From: Sphagnum compactum
Taxonomy: Eukaryota > Bryophyta > Sphagnopsida > Sphagnales
Reading direction: 5' to 3'
Length of the DNA: 64,000 nucleotides
Assembly: GCA_965153455.1 (NCBI GenBank)
Contig: OZ234495.1
Span: forward strand, 4,278,001 to 4,342,000
Of this stretch, positions 46,401 through 57,300 are shown piece after piece (positions within the stretch are counted from its first letter, which is position 1; every line of letters begins with the position of its first letter). The notes beneath the pieces were generated by a model. The model was given only the letters and a program-made list of their open reading frames with translations. It searched no databases and was not told the origin of the DNA. A program made the translations under genes and the position numbers.

Positions 46401-48894
46401 GACTCCCGCGACTTTGGAGCCCCATAACTTTGCGAGCAGACCTCGGATCGCAATGCGGTCTGAAGCAGAGTTGTAGATCTCGTCGAGACCTTTCCAACAG
46501 TATGTCGCACGTCCTCTGCAGCCTAGTATTTCGGGTCGATTCCCGACTTTTAGTGGTCGAGAGTCAAAACTGGCAGACTCCCGGGAATTCGACTCCCGAC
46601 CCTTCTTTTGGCCATAACTTGTGTTTCAGATGTCCAAATGAGCAATGCGATCCCATTTTAGATATCTACGCTTCAAGAGCTTTCCAATGATATAAAGAAC
46701 GTCACAAGACATTGAGGTTTGACACCTGCAATTGCTCTCTGAAGTTTCGAGAGTCCACCGGGACTCCATCTCCTAAAGTGAGAGTTGCCTTGGGAGTGTG
46801 AGTGTTCACTCCCTCACACTCCCTCACACTTTCTTACACTCCCGGGAGTGTGATGTGACTCTCGGGCTTTCTCTTGCCTTAACTCTCGGGCTTCCTCTTG
46901 GTTTAACTCCCGGGCTTCCTCTTGGCCCGCAACCTTATAACCCCTTTGCCTTTGGTCCCGGGCCCAAAGCTAGGGTTGCGACATTGAAGGGCATTTTGGT
47001 GAAGGCATCGGTGTTGAAGTTGCCCGACTTTGACAAGGAGTTTGAGATTCATTCCGATGCCTCCGACTTTGCAATCGGAGGAGTCATAGTGTAAGAAGGA
47101 AGACCGATGGCCTTTGAAAGCAAGAAGTTGGGTGAAACGGAGCGAAGGTGGCCAACACATGAAAAGGAAATGTGGGCGGTCATACATTGTCTCAAGACTT
47201 GGGGCCATTACATAGGCTCCAAGGATGTGGTGGTGTGGACCGACAATGTGACCTTGAAGTACTTTGCCACCCAACCCAAGTTGTCATCAAAACAAGTAAG
47301 GTGGCAAGACACATTGGCATTGTTCAATGTGGATATCTGGCACAAGTCGGGAAAGGAGAACATAGTCCCCGACGCATTGAGCCGAAAACACCAACTTAAA
47401 GTGGTGTATGTGGGAGAGACGGAACTTCAAAAAGAAGTTCGACTAGCAAGCCGCCGCGATGCATTTGCCTAAGAGGTGAGGCAAAACATCCAAAATGGAG
47501 CCAAGTCCCACTTCCATTTGCAAAATGGATTATTGTGGTACAAACATAAGCGATTCAATGTGCCGGAAGGGAAGATAAGGGACACATTTTTGAAGGAATG
47601 TCATGATGGGCCGCTTGCGGGCCATGGTGGTGTAAAGCGCACCACAACATTCCTAAAGAAGTCCTACTATTGGCCCAACTTGAAGGATAGTGCGGAGGAG
47701 TATGTGAAGACTTATTTAACTTGTCAACAAAACAGAACCCTCAACAAGAAGCAAGCGGGTTTGTTGCAACCTTTGCCAATTCCCGAAGGGCCGTGGGAAA
47801 GTGTGTCCATGGACTTCATGGTAAGCTTGCCCCCATCAAAGGGGTTCGATGCCATCATGGTTGTGGTGGATCGGTTTAGCAAGATGGCACATTTCATTCC
47901 CACAAAAGATGAAGCCATGGCCCAAGAGACGGGAAGGTTGTTCTTCTCCCATATCTTCAAGCACCATGGCCTCCCGAAGGACATAGTGTCGAATTGAGAC
48001 CCAAAGTTCACAAGGAAGTTTTGGTGAGCCTTGTGGAAGCGGATGGGGTCGGAACTCAAGATGAGCACTTCGTTCCGCCCTTAAACCGATGGACAAACTG
48101 AGAGGGTCAACTTGGTGATCCGACAATTCCTAAGGAATTATGTTGGGGCGGATCAACAAGATTAGGTGGACCATTTGGAGTTAGCCAAGTTTTGTTACAA
48201 CAACTCGGCACACTCTGCAACTGGGTCCACCCCATTCCAAATGGTGACGGGCAAATCACCAATTGTGCCCATGACTTGGGCAGCAGAAGGACACACCCCG
48301 GGTGATGCAAGTGAGGAAGTGCCGATGGTCCAAAAACTTGATGAAGAAAGGCAGCGCTTGTGGGAGTTGGCCAAGGCCAATTTGGAAAAGGCGCACAAAA
48401 GGTACAAGGATTTTGCAGACAAGTCCCGGTGAGAGGTGAAGTTTCAAGAAGGGGATGAAGTGTGGTTGAACATCAAGAACTTCCGGTTGCCCGAAGGGTT
48501 AAGACATAAGTTCTTGGGCCCATATGCGGGCCCATTCAAAGTGTTGGAAAAGAAACTTTCCGACACTTATAAGTTAGAATTACCGGAAAATTTTAGAGTT
48601 CATCCCACATTTCATGTCTCTCTTTTGAAGCCGGTCTCCCGTGATGCCTCAAGGCTTAATCGAGAGCAAAACTCAAGGCCCCCACCTGACTTGGTTCACA
48701 ATGAACCAGAGTTTGAGGTGGAGGCCGTGCTCAAGTCAAGGCAACTAAGAGGACGAGAGCGGGAATATCTAGTTAAGTGGAAAGGATATCATGCAATAGA
48801 GGCTTCTTGGGTGACCGAATCCGATATGGAACATGCCCAAGAAGTAATAAAAGAATTCCACGCTAGACCGGCGAAGAAAAGACGTAGAACGTGA
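43420..48894 (+). pseudogene. chromovirus gag-pol polyprotein, nine in-frame stops, no frameshift
   Basis: One frame runs from the ATG at 43420 to TGA at 48892-48894. In order: Gag capsid region (AWLTKMDDY, YAATWW, FPxxF-like block); zinc knuckle [14 protein letters not shown] at 44395-44436, with the last Cys replaced by Tyr; protease [12 protein letters not shown] with [18 protein letters not shown] and catalytic YIDDILIYS; RNase H from IHSDASDFA; integrase with HHCC finger, MDFMVSLP and TDGQTERVN; a GPF/Y segment; and a chromodomain (EYLVKWKGY, ASWVTESDME). Stops are at 44068, 44257, 47092, 47470, 47995, 48025, 48082, 48163 and 48430. At most of them the family residue can be encoded by CAA, CGA or TGG, so a transition explains the stop. 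The second integrase Asp reads Asn (SN before the stop at 47995). The nested solo LTR plus TSD adds 990 nt, a multiple of three. The element cannot move on its own. Confidence 0.9.
45994..46988 (-). mobile_element. nested solo LTR (985 bp), reverse orientation, TSD TTGAA
   Basis: The LTR spans 45999-46983, reading TGACGCACTCCC at its left and GTTGCGACA at its right, the reverse complement of the host LTR termini. It is flanked by TTGAA at 45994-45998 and 46984-46988. It is about 180-200 bp longer than the host LTRs and has an extra block with three units of ctctcgggcttcctcttgg type (about 46856-46930), so it belongs to a related but distinct subfamily. It arose by insertion of a full element into the RNase H region followed by LTR-LTR recombination. 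The ORFs at 46164-46690 lie within it. Confidence 0.9.
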
Positions 48895-49677
48895 TGAGGA
48901 CATCACCTTTCTTTTAGTGGGGCAAAGTGTCACATAAAATGTACCACATCAAATTGCAAAGGAAATAAAGGCAAAAATGACTTCCAAGAGATTGTATCAC
49001 GAGAGTTTTGTATAAGTGCAAATAGGGTCGTCAAATGGCGTTGGACAAATGGAACTATCTTGCGTAGGCCCAAATCAAAATCGGACTCCTACTTTGGGGC
49101 TAAGGAAACTTGGCCCCAAAAGAGGAGGCAAGCAAGGTGAGCTTGCGGGGACATGCACATGCTTTAAGTGCATCCCAAAAGGTTGGTTGGTAGTGGCGGC
49201 CAACACGGGAAGTCATGACCCCGCTCGCGTACTTTAATCATGTATTTTGGGACTTGGGTTTTGGCAAGACCCAAGTGTTGCTTCTCTTACCTTGATAAGC
49301 AAACCTTTTAGTTAAGACTTGGTTGTTATGACCAAGGCGCGAGATTGGGAAAGGAATCATGTCAAGTAGCTTAGGTCAAGAGTAGACTTGACTCAAGCTC
49401 CTCATGAGGGGAAGAATGAAAAAGTTCTTTCCAAATGAAAGGCTTCGTCAAATTAGGCTCGTTTAGTCTTCTTTTGACGAAGCGTGGGAAGAGGGTTTTT
49501 CAGGAAACCCTCTTGGACTTGTCAAGAAAGTTTTGGAAACTTGGGGACGCCTAAGTTAGCTTGAGACAAGGTTCAAGCCGCAAAATAGTCGGCACAAATA
49601 GTCAAGGATCCAAATGAAAGCAATTGCAATTGTAAGAGAAAATTTTAAGTGTCAATGAGGACATTGACCTTTTCTTC
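48895..49677 (+). other. chromovirus 3' untranslated region
   Basis: This is about 780 bases between the gag-pol stop and the polypurine tract. It has no conserved domain; the ORF at 49016-49237 shows no family resemblance. Confidence 0.6.
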
Positions 49678-49690
49678 TAGTGGGGGAGAG
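49678..49690 (+). other. polypurine tract
   Basis: AGTGGGGGAGAG lies immediately before the 3' LTR, the expected site of plus-strand priming. Confidence 0.85.
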
Positions 49691-50496
49691 TGTCGCAACC
49701 CCACTTTGGGCTAAGTGTGAGGGTGAAGCCCACACTCCCAAAAGTGGGAAGTTGGAGTCCTCAGGGACTCCCGAAAACTCAGAAGCGATTACAGGGGGTC
49801 AAAACACCTTGCCTTGAGGTGTTTTTTATATCAATGGAAAGTTCTTGAAGTGTAGATGTCTAAAATGCCCTCGCATTGGCCATTTGGACATCTGCAGCCC
49901 AAGTTATGGGCAAAAGAAGGGCCCAGTTTGACTCCCGACCACTAAAAGTTGAGAATCGACCCCTTCCTGACGTTTGCAAAAGGAGTGCGACATGGCGTTG
50001 AAAAGCTCTCGAGGAGAACTACAACTTTGGTTCAAACCTCGCTCCAATCGAATGTTGCCGTCGGGAGATAGGAGCTCCCAAAGTTCCGGGACTCCAACCC
50101 GGGACAGTTTCGGGACTCCAACTTGGGAGTCCCGGGAAAAAGAGCCATTCGGATGTAGCCTCGGCGGAGAGTTGCAGAGTATACTATATGGGGGAAGGTG
50201 GTGGCTTCCCCCGAGTCCGGGCCATGGTGAGTCAAGTGTGTCCAAGTGCCCGTGGCTTGTCCCAACACCCAAGAGTGTTCCCGAATGTGAACTAACCCTC
50301 TTGTGGTTGGTTTTGGATGCAGATTTGAGTGAGATAATACTTGTCCCTCTTCCTAGTCTAATCCCGGGACTTCTAGCACGCCCCTCTACCCCTCTTTAGT
50401 GCTGGAAGTCGTGAGCGGCCCTCAAGTCCCAACTTTCCACAACCCAACATACTTAGACCCTCAAGTGGGTATAACAAGGGATTTAGGAGCGCGTTA
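49691..50496 (+). repeat. 3' LTR (806 bp)
   Basis: It starts TGTCGCAACC at 49691 and ends GCGTTA at 50496, directly before the TSD GAAAT. Relative to the 5' LTR it has a longer version of the segment after cacaaccc (aacatacttagaccctcaag) and many scattered transitions. Confidence 0.9.
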
Positions 50497-50501
50497 GAAA
50501 T

Positions 50502-51212
50502 GAAAGTAGAATGTGTGATGCGAAATGAACAAATAAATGGCCTAATAACCAACCATAGCCTCGCCCCCTTGCTCGAATAAGAATGAATGAGGGTCTTGGA
50601 TGCTAAGGAAATGGAATCATCTTCCAAGATAGACCTAAAGGATGTGTCGTGGTGGATGTCCATCAAAGATGCATGTAGACTCAGGGTGCCAATAATTACT
50701 AAACTTTCAAAAGAAAGGTGCATCTCCCTAATTGCAAGAGGAAGGCCATTTTGTATTGCACGTAAGCATGACTAAAGCAAGTGTGGGCCTGCTTCAACCT
50801 GAGAAACATACTCCTCCAAAATGGGTTTATCGGAAATACGAACTTAGAGCACAAATACAAAACCACTAAAGCCCAACTCCCTACAAAAACAAATGGGGCA
50901 CAATCCTCCATAAAGAGAAGCCTATACCACCAAAGGATATCAATAGTCAAGTTTGACACCTTGCTTACTGATGGGGGATAGGTGTTCTTGAAATAGCCCT
51001 TGAAGTTGTAGAACATTGGAATGATTAGTAAGTCGAAAAAACACCTCGCTTATAACAATAAGATGAAGGTCACTAATGTCCTTTGCCATTGCCAACAATT
51101 TGCTAACCCCCAGCATTAGGGCCACCGACCTAAGGATAATCCCACGAACACCAACAGCTTGCGATAATTTTGAAAACCCTAAAGATGGGTCTTCTGGTAT
51201 GAAGCATCCTAA
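50502..51212 (-). pseudogene. reverse-transcriptase region remnant of the R2-like element
   Basis: On the minus strand from 51212 downward the text reads GCFIPEDPSLGFSKLSQAVG, then SVALMLGVSKLLAMAKDISDL and HLIVISEVFFRLTNH, then LQLQGLFQEHLSP. This matches the fingers region (R-P-I-x-I-x-E-x-x-x-R-L) that opens the RT domain in plant non-LTR elements of this kind as I remember them. Near 50950 the frame jumps to a segment encoding VGSWALVVL, which normally lies far downstream, so the catalytic palm (xADD) has been deleted. Frameshifts and stops follow. Confidence 0.5.
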
Positions 51213-52043
51213 GAAATTGACGCGCTCCTTGGTCTCGGGGTGAACCCACTTAAGGGTTCACCAATGTGAAGTTGCGGAAAGTTGGGATCGAAGGGCACGC
51301 TCCCGACTTCCAACTCTAGAAAGGGGTAGAGGGTCGAATTGGAAGCCCCGGGATTAGACTAGGAAGAGGGACTAGCTTAGCTTGTGTGAATCTGCATCCA
51401 AAAACTAACCACGGGAGGTTAGTTTAGCATTCGGGACACCCTTGGGTGTTGGGACAAGCCACGGGCAATTGGAACACACAAGACTCACCACGGCCCGGAC
51501 TTGGGGGAAGCCACCACCTTCCCCCTTATAGTATTCTCTGCAGCTCGCCACGGAGCCTACATCCAAATGGCACAAATTCTTGGGACTCCCGAAATGGAGT
51601 CCCGAAACTGTCCCGGCGGGACTCCCGGAACTTTGAACGGTCATAACTCCCGACTCCGGAGTCCGATCGTGACGAGGTCTGAACCAAAGTTGTAGCCCTC
51701 GTTGAGATCTTTCCAACGCCATGTCGCACTTTCTGAGGCGACGTCGGGAAAGGGTCGATTCCAGACTTTTAGTGGTCGGGAGTCAAACTGCCAATTTGAC
51801 TCCTGACCCTTCTTTTGCCCATAACTTGGGCTGCAGATGTCCGAATGGCCAATGCGAGGCCATTTTCGATATCTACGTTTGAAGACCTTTCCAATGACAC
51901 CAAGAACACCTGAATGCGAGGTGTTTTGGGCTTTGCTGTCGAGCTCTAAACATTCGGGAGTCCCGGAGGACTCCAAACCTCCAACTTTTCCAAGTGTTGG
52001 GCTTCACCCCCACACTTGGCCAAAGTGGGGTTGCGACAGAAAT
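51213..52043 (-). mobile_element. solo LTR (821 bp) of the same chromovirus family, TSD GAAAT
   Basis: The LTR spans 51218-52038 in reverse orientation (TGACGCGCTCC at the left, GGGGTTGCGACA at the right). It is flanked by GAAAT at 51213-51217 and 52039-52043. It shares with the other LTRs the block around accacggcccggacttgggggaagcc and the tatagtat-ctctgcagct segment. It interrupts the minus-strand R2-like element between its N-terminal and RT blocks. The ORFs in 51405-52070 are LTR sequence. Confidence 0.9.
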
Positions 52044-53170
52044 GTTCATATACCATCCTAGAAAACCCATTAAAAGACAAATGGGGAACGATGGCTAAGG
52101 CTTGGGCAAACAAAACCTATCCTAAACAAAAATGTGTTTAGGCTAAAAGTCAAAAATAGGTGGAAGGACAAGATCTAAAGGAAGAGGGTGTAACTGGCAC
52201 AAGGCAACAACAATGTCCTCCGAAAGAATAGCTAGCATCATGGGTTGGAGAATTATAGCAGTGCAATTATACTTATCGGCTTTCCTTGAAATTAAACATT
52301 GACGAAAATAAATGGTTGAAGAATCTTCCCATGAGTGGTAAGAATGGGGTGCACATGAGGCATGTGAAGACTCCTCCTAAATAATAGACCAGTTGTTTGC
52401 CATAAACCTCTTGAAGTGAGTAGAAACCTCTCGTTGACTTGAACGACCTCCTCAAATATAGCACAAACACCAATGGGGCAACATGAGGAAAAGGAACCAT
52501 GCTAATTTGTTCATTAGGTCTCGAACAATTTGGTCAAGGGGTAAGCGAAAAACCTACCTAATTTTGTCCTGGATGGCTTGAGGTCTCATAAGAAACCAAT
52601 GAGGGCACAAGAAACAAAACTCAAACAACCTCAAAATGGAATTAAACTGAGCTCAAAGCTAACCCTAAGAAGCAAAAGGAATAGAACCAAGGAAAAGCAC
52701 AAGAAGGGAAGACACCTGCAAAGATAAAATAGCCTGGCTAGCCTGGGAAACAAGGTTAATAGGAGGGTGAGCACTCTTGACATGCCTTGAGAGGTTGCCT
52801 AAAGTGTAAAGGCTAAAATAATGAAAACAAGGGGTATCTTGAACCAACGAAGGATGTAAAAAGGGAACCATTTTTAAAAAGGCTACACCCAAAAACCTTA
52901 GGAAGCAAAAGCCCAAGCAGCTTGCCCCAAAAAATGGGGGGTAGGGGGGGAAAAGGAGAAGAAAAAATACTACAGAACAAAACCAAACCTAAAAAAAAAA
53001 GGACGAAAACTTTTTTGAAAATTTTGAAAAAAAAACTTTCCTGCTCTTGTAAGAACCCACCAATGATGGCGGCCCCCATTGTTGCAAGAGCACAACAACA
53101 AAGACTATCTGAAAGAAGATCTGCAAGAGTTCCAAGTGTTGTAAAAAGGTTGTTAAAAAGGCCCACCACA
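52044..53170 (-). pseudogene. N-terminal region remnant of the R2-like element with degenerate C2H2 finger
   Basis: The minus strand contains a stretch reading NLSRHVKSAH (around 52770), the L-x-R-H-x(3-4)-H half of a C2H2 finger of the type found at the N-terminus of R2-like proteins; the cysteine half is degraded. Further on, HNCY-like and SFNGFSRMVYEHF (just above 52044) lead into the RT block beyond the solo LTR. Frames are broken repeatedly; the minus-strand ORFs 52665-52916 and 52273-52500 are parts of it. Confidence 0.4.
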
Positions 53171-53929
53171 TAGTCGTAATTGCCTCACCATTACCAACAA
53201 CAAAAATTCTGGTTCTTTTACGACTTAGGAACTGCTACTATTACTCCTCCCCAAACTCCTTCTCCTTACTAGTGCACGTTGTGGCCAGATTGGCAAAACT
53301 CAACAGTGCCATGGCGGTTATTGCTACTGCTCGACATCCATCACTTTCGCCTTCAAACCTCCATGTTGATCTAATCACATGGCACCCACACTAACCAACC
53401 CCCTTCATTGGATGCGTGAAATATGATTTGCAAGGGGTTTTCATTGTTACTTTGTTCTTTCAAATTTCTTTATTCCCCAAATCTAGCTCCCATCATTGGC
53501 ACTAATGAAAGTTCAAAAGCAAGGTTTACCATTAGTACCAATCTAATATTTTAAAGGTTTGGTATTATAGTAGGATGAGATTTTGTTTTTGTGTCTTGAT
53601 AGGTTTTGTTTTGAATACTGAAATTAAGCAAATTGCAATAATCACAAATGCAGCAAAGGAATTACAATAGTGGGAAGTCACTACTAGAAAATATGTGGTA
53701 TCACTATAGTGAGTTTTTAGTAAGCTTAGTGGTTTAGAGTAGTGGTTGGTCCTTAATGGGATAAGAAAACCACTGAACATGCAATTGGGTGTTTAGTTCA
53801 AATTTTTTTTGTGTGGTTTTTTACAGTGCCCGGACAACATGTGTATAATTAGTCATTTCGTGCAGTGGTCATTAATGTGACTAAATAGACCTTAATTGAT
53901 TAGTCGAACATAATTTTGATTGGTCAAAT
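53171..53929. other. gene-free spacer
   Basis: No domain is seen. The minus-strand ORF at 53565-53780 has no motif. The 5' limit of the R2-like relic cannot be fixed and may extend into this stretch. Confidence 0.4.
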
Positions 53930-54120
53930 GCCATGTGGCATTTAGACATTAACCACCCAATCTAAGCCATATGGCATTTGGACATTAGCCACCCTAATTA
54001 CGCCATGTGGCATTTAGACATTGGTCACCCAAATTAAGTCACATGGCATTTAAACATTGACCACCTAAGCTAAGTGACATGACATTTAAACATTAGCCAT
54101 TTAGGTTATGCCACGTGGCT
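53930..54120 (+). repeat. 36-bp minisatellite, about 5.3 units
   Basis: The landmark gccat/gtcacat/gtgacat starts at 53930, 53966, 54002, 54038, 54074 and 54110, exactly 36 bases apart with no indel. The unit consensus is gccatgtggcatttagacatt followed by a variable ccacc-aa-ctaa part. Units differ by substitutions only. Confidence 0.88.
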
Positions 54121-54390
54121 AGAACCCAAATGACCTAGATTAAACCTAGACTAGGCCTAAAACTAAGTACTTAGGTTTAGGAACCTAAAACCTAAAGCTT
54201 AAGCAACTAGGCTTAAGTCTAGGTGCTTAACAAAGGCTTGGGCAACCTAAGACTACCCTAGGAACCTATAGTATGTTCTTTTTCAGGTTGTACCTAAGGC
54301 TAAACCACTATACTAAACCTAAATATAAGCTGCCTAAATAGGTAGGAATAGGTAGGTAGGTAGGTAAGTAAGTAGGATCCTATTTATTTT
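54121..54390. repeat. degenerate ctaggttta / taggtaggtaggt repeat
   Basis: The flank of the 36-bp array grades into phrases such as cctagattaaacctagac and ends in a short (TAGG)n run, taggtaggtaggtaggtaag, at about 54340-54372. Confidence 0.55.
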
Positions 54391-57300
54391 TTAGTGACCA
54401 AACCTTTTTTATTTGCTCATCACAAGTAATATTTGCACTTTGAGTATATTTAATACATGTATTTTGTGTAGACTAATACTTTTTCATTTAATTATATAGT
54501 TTACAAAATTCAACTTGTTGACAAAAGATATAGGATAAATTTACAACATTGTCTCACATCATCCTTTCTCCCATACAAAAGTACCCAACTTTTACCATTA
54601 TTATCTTTTTCATACTTTGTCCAAATGAAAATAAATAAATTTCATACCTAAAGATTTTTCCAAGATATACATATCTATAAAAAAATTTAAACCAAAATAT
54701 CAAGTAATTTGACCAAAAATGCATTTGAATCTTAACTATTTCATACATTTGAACAACAATGATATCTTGAAATTTTGTTTTTCTTTTTTTTCATAATTTT
54801 TTTTGTAAATAAACATATATGAAATCAACTTGGTTTTCTTGCTATATTACATATATAATATTTCCCCACCTTTTAAAAATATAATGAAACAATGAAAATT
54901 TTGTAAATGTTGTGTTATATTTATTTGAAATTATAAGAAATATTTTAAAATAATATATGTTATCTATGAAACATATAATATTTTTAAAAAAATTTAAATT
55001 TTATACAAAGTATTTAAATTATTTGAATTTCATAATTTTTAATTTTTAATCTCACAATTTTTATCAAATTTATTGTGGGTCGTGAATTTGAATCTTATTT
55101 TTAATGTAATTTTCAGTTCATTTAATGTGACTTTATATAAATTATAAAAAATTCCAAGTTGTATGACCAAATATTTTGATAAATTATTAAAAATTAAATT
55201 TTATATTATTTGTTACCCATCACATGGAAACATGAAAAATAATACCATTTTGGGGCATGTGGATTTCTTTTGAATTTTTTTAAATATCATTAATAAGAAT
55301 GTATTTCTTCTTTAATGTCAAAATTTTCAAAAAAGATATTTATTTAAATAAACATTTGAGCAAGAGTCCCAACTTGAATGTTCTAATTATATGCTAAACA
55401 TCAATTTTAATTTTATGGTTTCAAAAACTTTGGTAATTTGTCTTCCATTTTTTGAGATTTTTTTCAAAATTGAAATTTTATCCCCCAAATTTGTTTTTAG
55501 CCACTATCTAGAAATTCACAATAAATAATTAATGACTCTAAAGCAAAAGTTCTAAAAATTATAAGGTATTATTTATTTATTTGTGCATTCTTTATGTGTT
55601 TGATCATCTACAAGCTTATAATATGGTTACTAGGTCTACGTTCTAATTCTTTTCCCTTTTAATTCACAAGTTTTTATGTTTCAAATTGTATATTATTAAC
55701 TACTTATATGGAGTTCATGATGAAAATTTTTAGTCACATAAATTTGATCTAGCCGTTTAGTAACATAAAAATGAATATGAAATAAATATAGGTAAAAGTA
55801 TACCTAGGTTAAATTAAATATACTTAGGCTAAGATAATCATTCTATATTTGGTTGGGTAGAATAGGATATGTACTTAAAATATGTCTATTGTTACGTATA
55901 ACTAGGTTAGGTATTAATATATGACTTCTTATGTACCTATCTAGGTATATAATGATCTATACTTACATTAAGGTAGGGTAGGCCTACTTAATTACCTGTA
56001 ACTAGCTTAGGTATATCTTAGGTTTATACATAATTAGAGTATATGTATTTAATTTATATGTACACATCCTCTACATACCTACTCTATACATACCTAGCCT
56101 TGCATATAAGCTACATTACCTAAATATTTTACCTTACCTTGGCTATGCCCTACATCAAAACTTGACATTTATGATTAGAACAAATATGATTAATGATCAT
56201 TTTCTAATCATATAGTTATGTATGCCATGTTTTTGTGCCTAGATGTATTCTTGTAACCATGGATATAACTACATGAGTCTTCATGGATAAGACTATATTC
56301 TTTCAAAAATCGTCACAATTGCTTTCAATATGAAACTTAGGTGCTTAAGATTTTTTACATCCATAGTTTGAATATCACCACATTTGGATAAATATACTTA
56401 GGGATGCTCACCACTTGAGTAACATCACCAAATTGAAAACAAAAACGCACACACACAATTTTGGAAGGTTATAATCTCCAGATATCAGACAAAAATAATA
56501 AAAAATGCTAGATTTCCTTATATAGTTTTCAATATGTAACCCCAAATATAGAAGGTTGATTCGAGATTTGCACTTCATATCTTGTTAATAGCAAAATTTG
56601 ACTAAATCTTCCTAAGGATGATCACCATTTTTTCCACATCTTCATGTGAACAATTGGCAATTAAGCGTGATTACAAAACCCCTTCAAAAACACTGGTTTG
56701 AACCAGTGTTTGGAGGGTACCCTTTTTGCACCTATGTACCTTGCCAGCAAACCCAAATAAGGTTATATTAACATATCAAACACTGGGTTGCCAAATATTC
56801 TCTTACACTAATATATATTGAAGGCAAAACAATATTAAGGTTATAACATTATTATGCCTTGTTTTCGGTTTTACCCTAGGGTTTTTAAATTTCAGCAGGG
56901 TACCTACCCTCTTTCACATGGTAATTTTGTGAAATTAAATGGTAAAAGAGAGAAGGCATGTTTCCCATTCCCTTCTAACATCACTAAAAATTCTCTTTGG
57001 AGCTCTACACAATATATCCTTTTCCTCATGCTAAGTTTGTGAAATCTAACTTGGGTGAAAAGGTATGTTTGCCCTTTTCCTTCAAATATTAGTGCAGAAT
57101 CTCTTTTCACCTTAATATTTACCCTTCATGATTATTTGGAGGCATGCATAAAGTAAAATCATACAAGCTTTACTTTCGTGATATATTCACCATGAAATAC
57201 CGTTATCATGAGGGTAATTTCTTTTAAAGAATCATATTGCACTCCAGTTAAAGCACAATCAAGTATTAAGAAAATGTTGGTGTCCATTATCATGTTGGTA

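Larger units (their letters stand above)
42576..50501 (+). mobile_element. full-length Ty3/Gypsy chromovirus with LTRs and 5-bp TSD GAAAT
   Basis: The element spans 42581-50496 and is bracketed by the direct repeat GAAAT (42576-42580 and 50497-50501). It has two LTRs, a primer-binding site for initiator Met-tRNA, a gag-pol frame with protease, RT, RNase H, integrase, GPF/Y and C-terminal chromodomain, and a polypurine tract. The LTRs start TGTCGCAACC; the 5' copy ends CA and the 3' copy ends TA. They differ by many substitutions and by a 17-bp length difference near the end, so insertion is not recent. A solo LTR of a related subfamily is nested in the RNase H coding region. It sits inside the minus-strand R2-like element. 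Confidence 0.92.
41780..53170 (-). mobile_element. old R2-like (REL-endonuclease) non-LTR retrotransposon, interrupted by two later LTR insertions
   Basis: On the minus strand, three separated blocks read as consecutive parts of one non-LTR element: 53170-52044 (N-terminal zinc finger region), 51212-50502 (RT region) and 42575-41780 (C-terminal finger and endonuclease). The gaps are exactly the solo LTR at 51218-52038 and the full LTR element at 42581-50496, each bounded by its own target duplication. Without the insertions the relic is about 2.6-2.7 kb, shorter than typical R2-like elements, so internal deletions have occurred; one is visible near 50950, where the RT jumps to a much later segment. 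Many stops and frameshifts show it is ancient. The family call relies on motif order and remembered relatives. Confidence 0.55.

Noticed and set aside
50587-50981. Plus-strand ORFs in the minus-strand retroelement relic
   Set aside because: They are antisense shadows; only the minus strand gives RT-like text.
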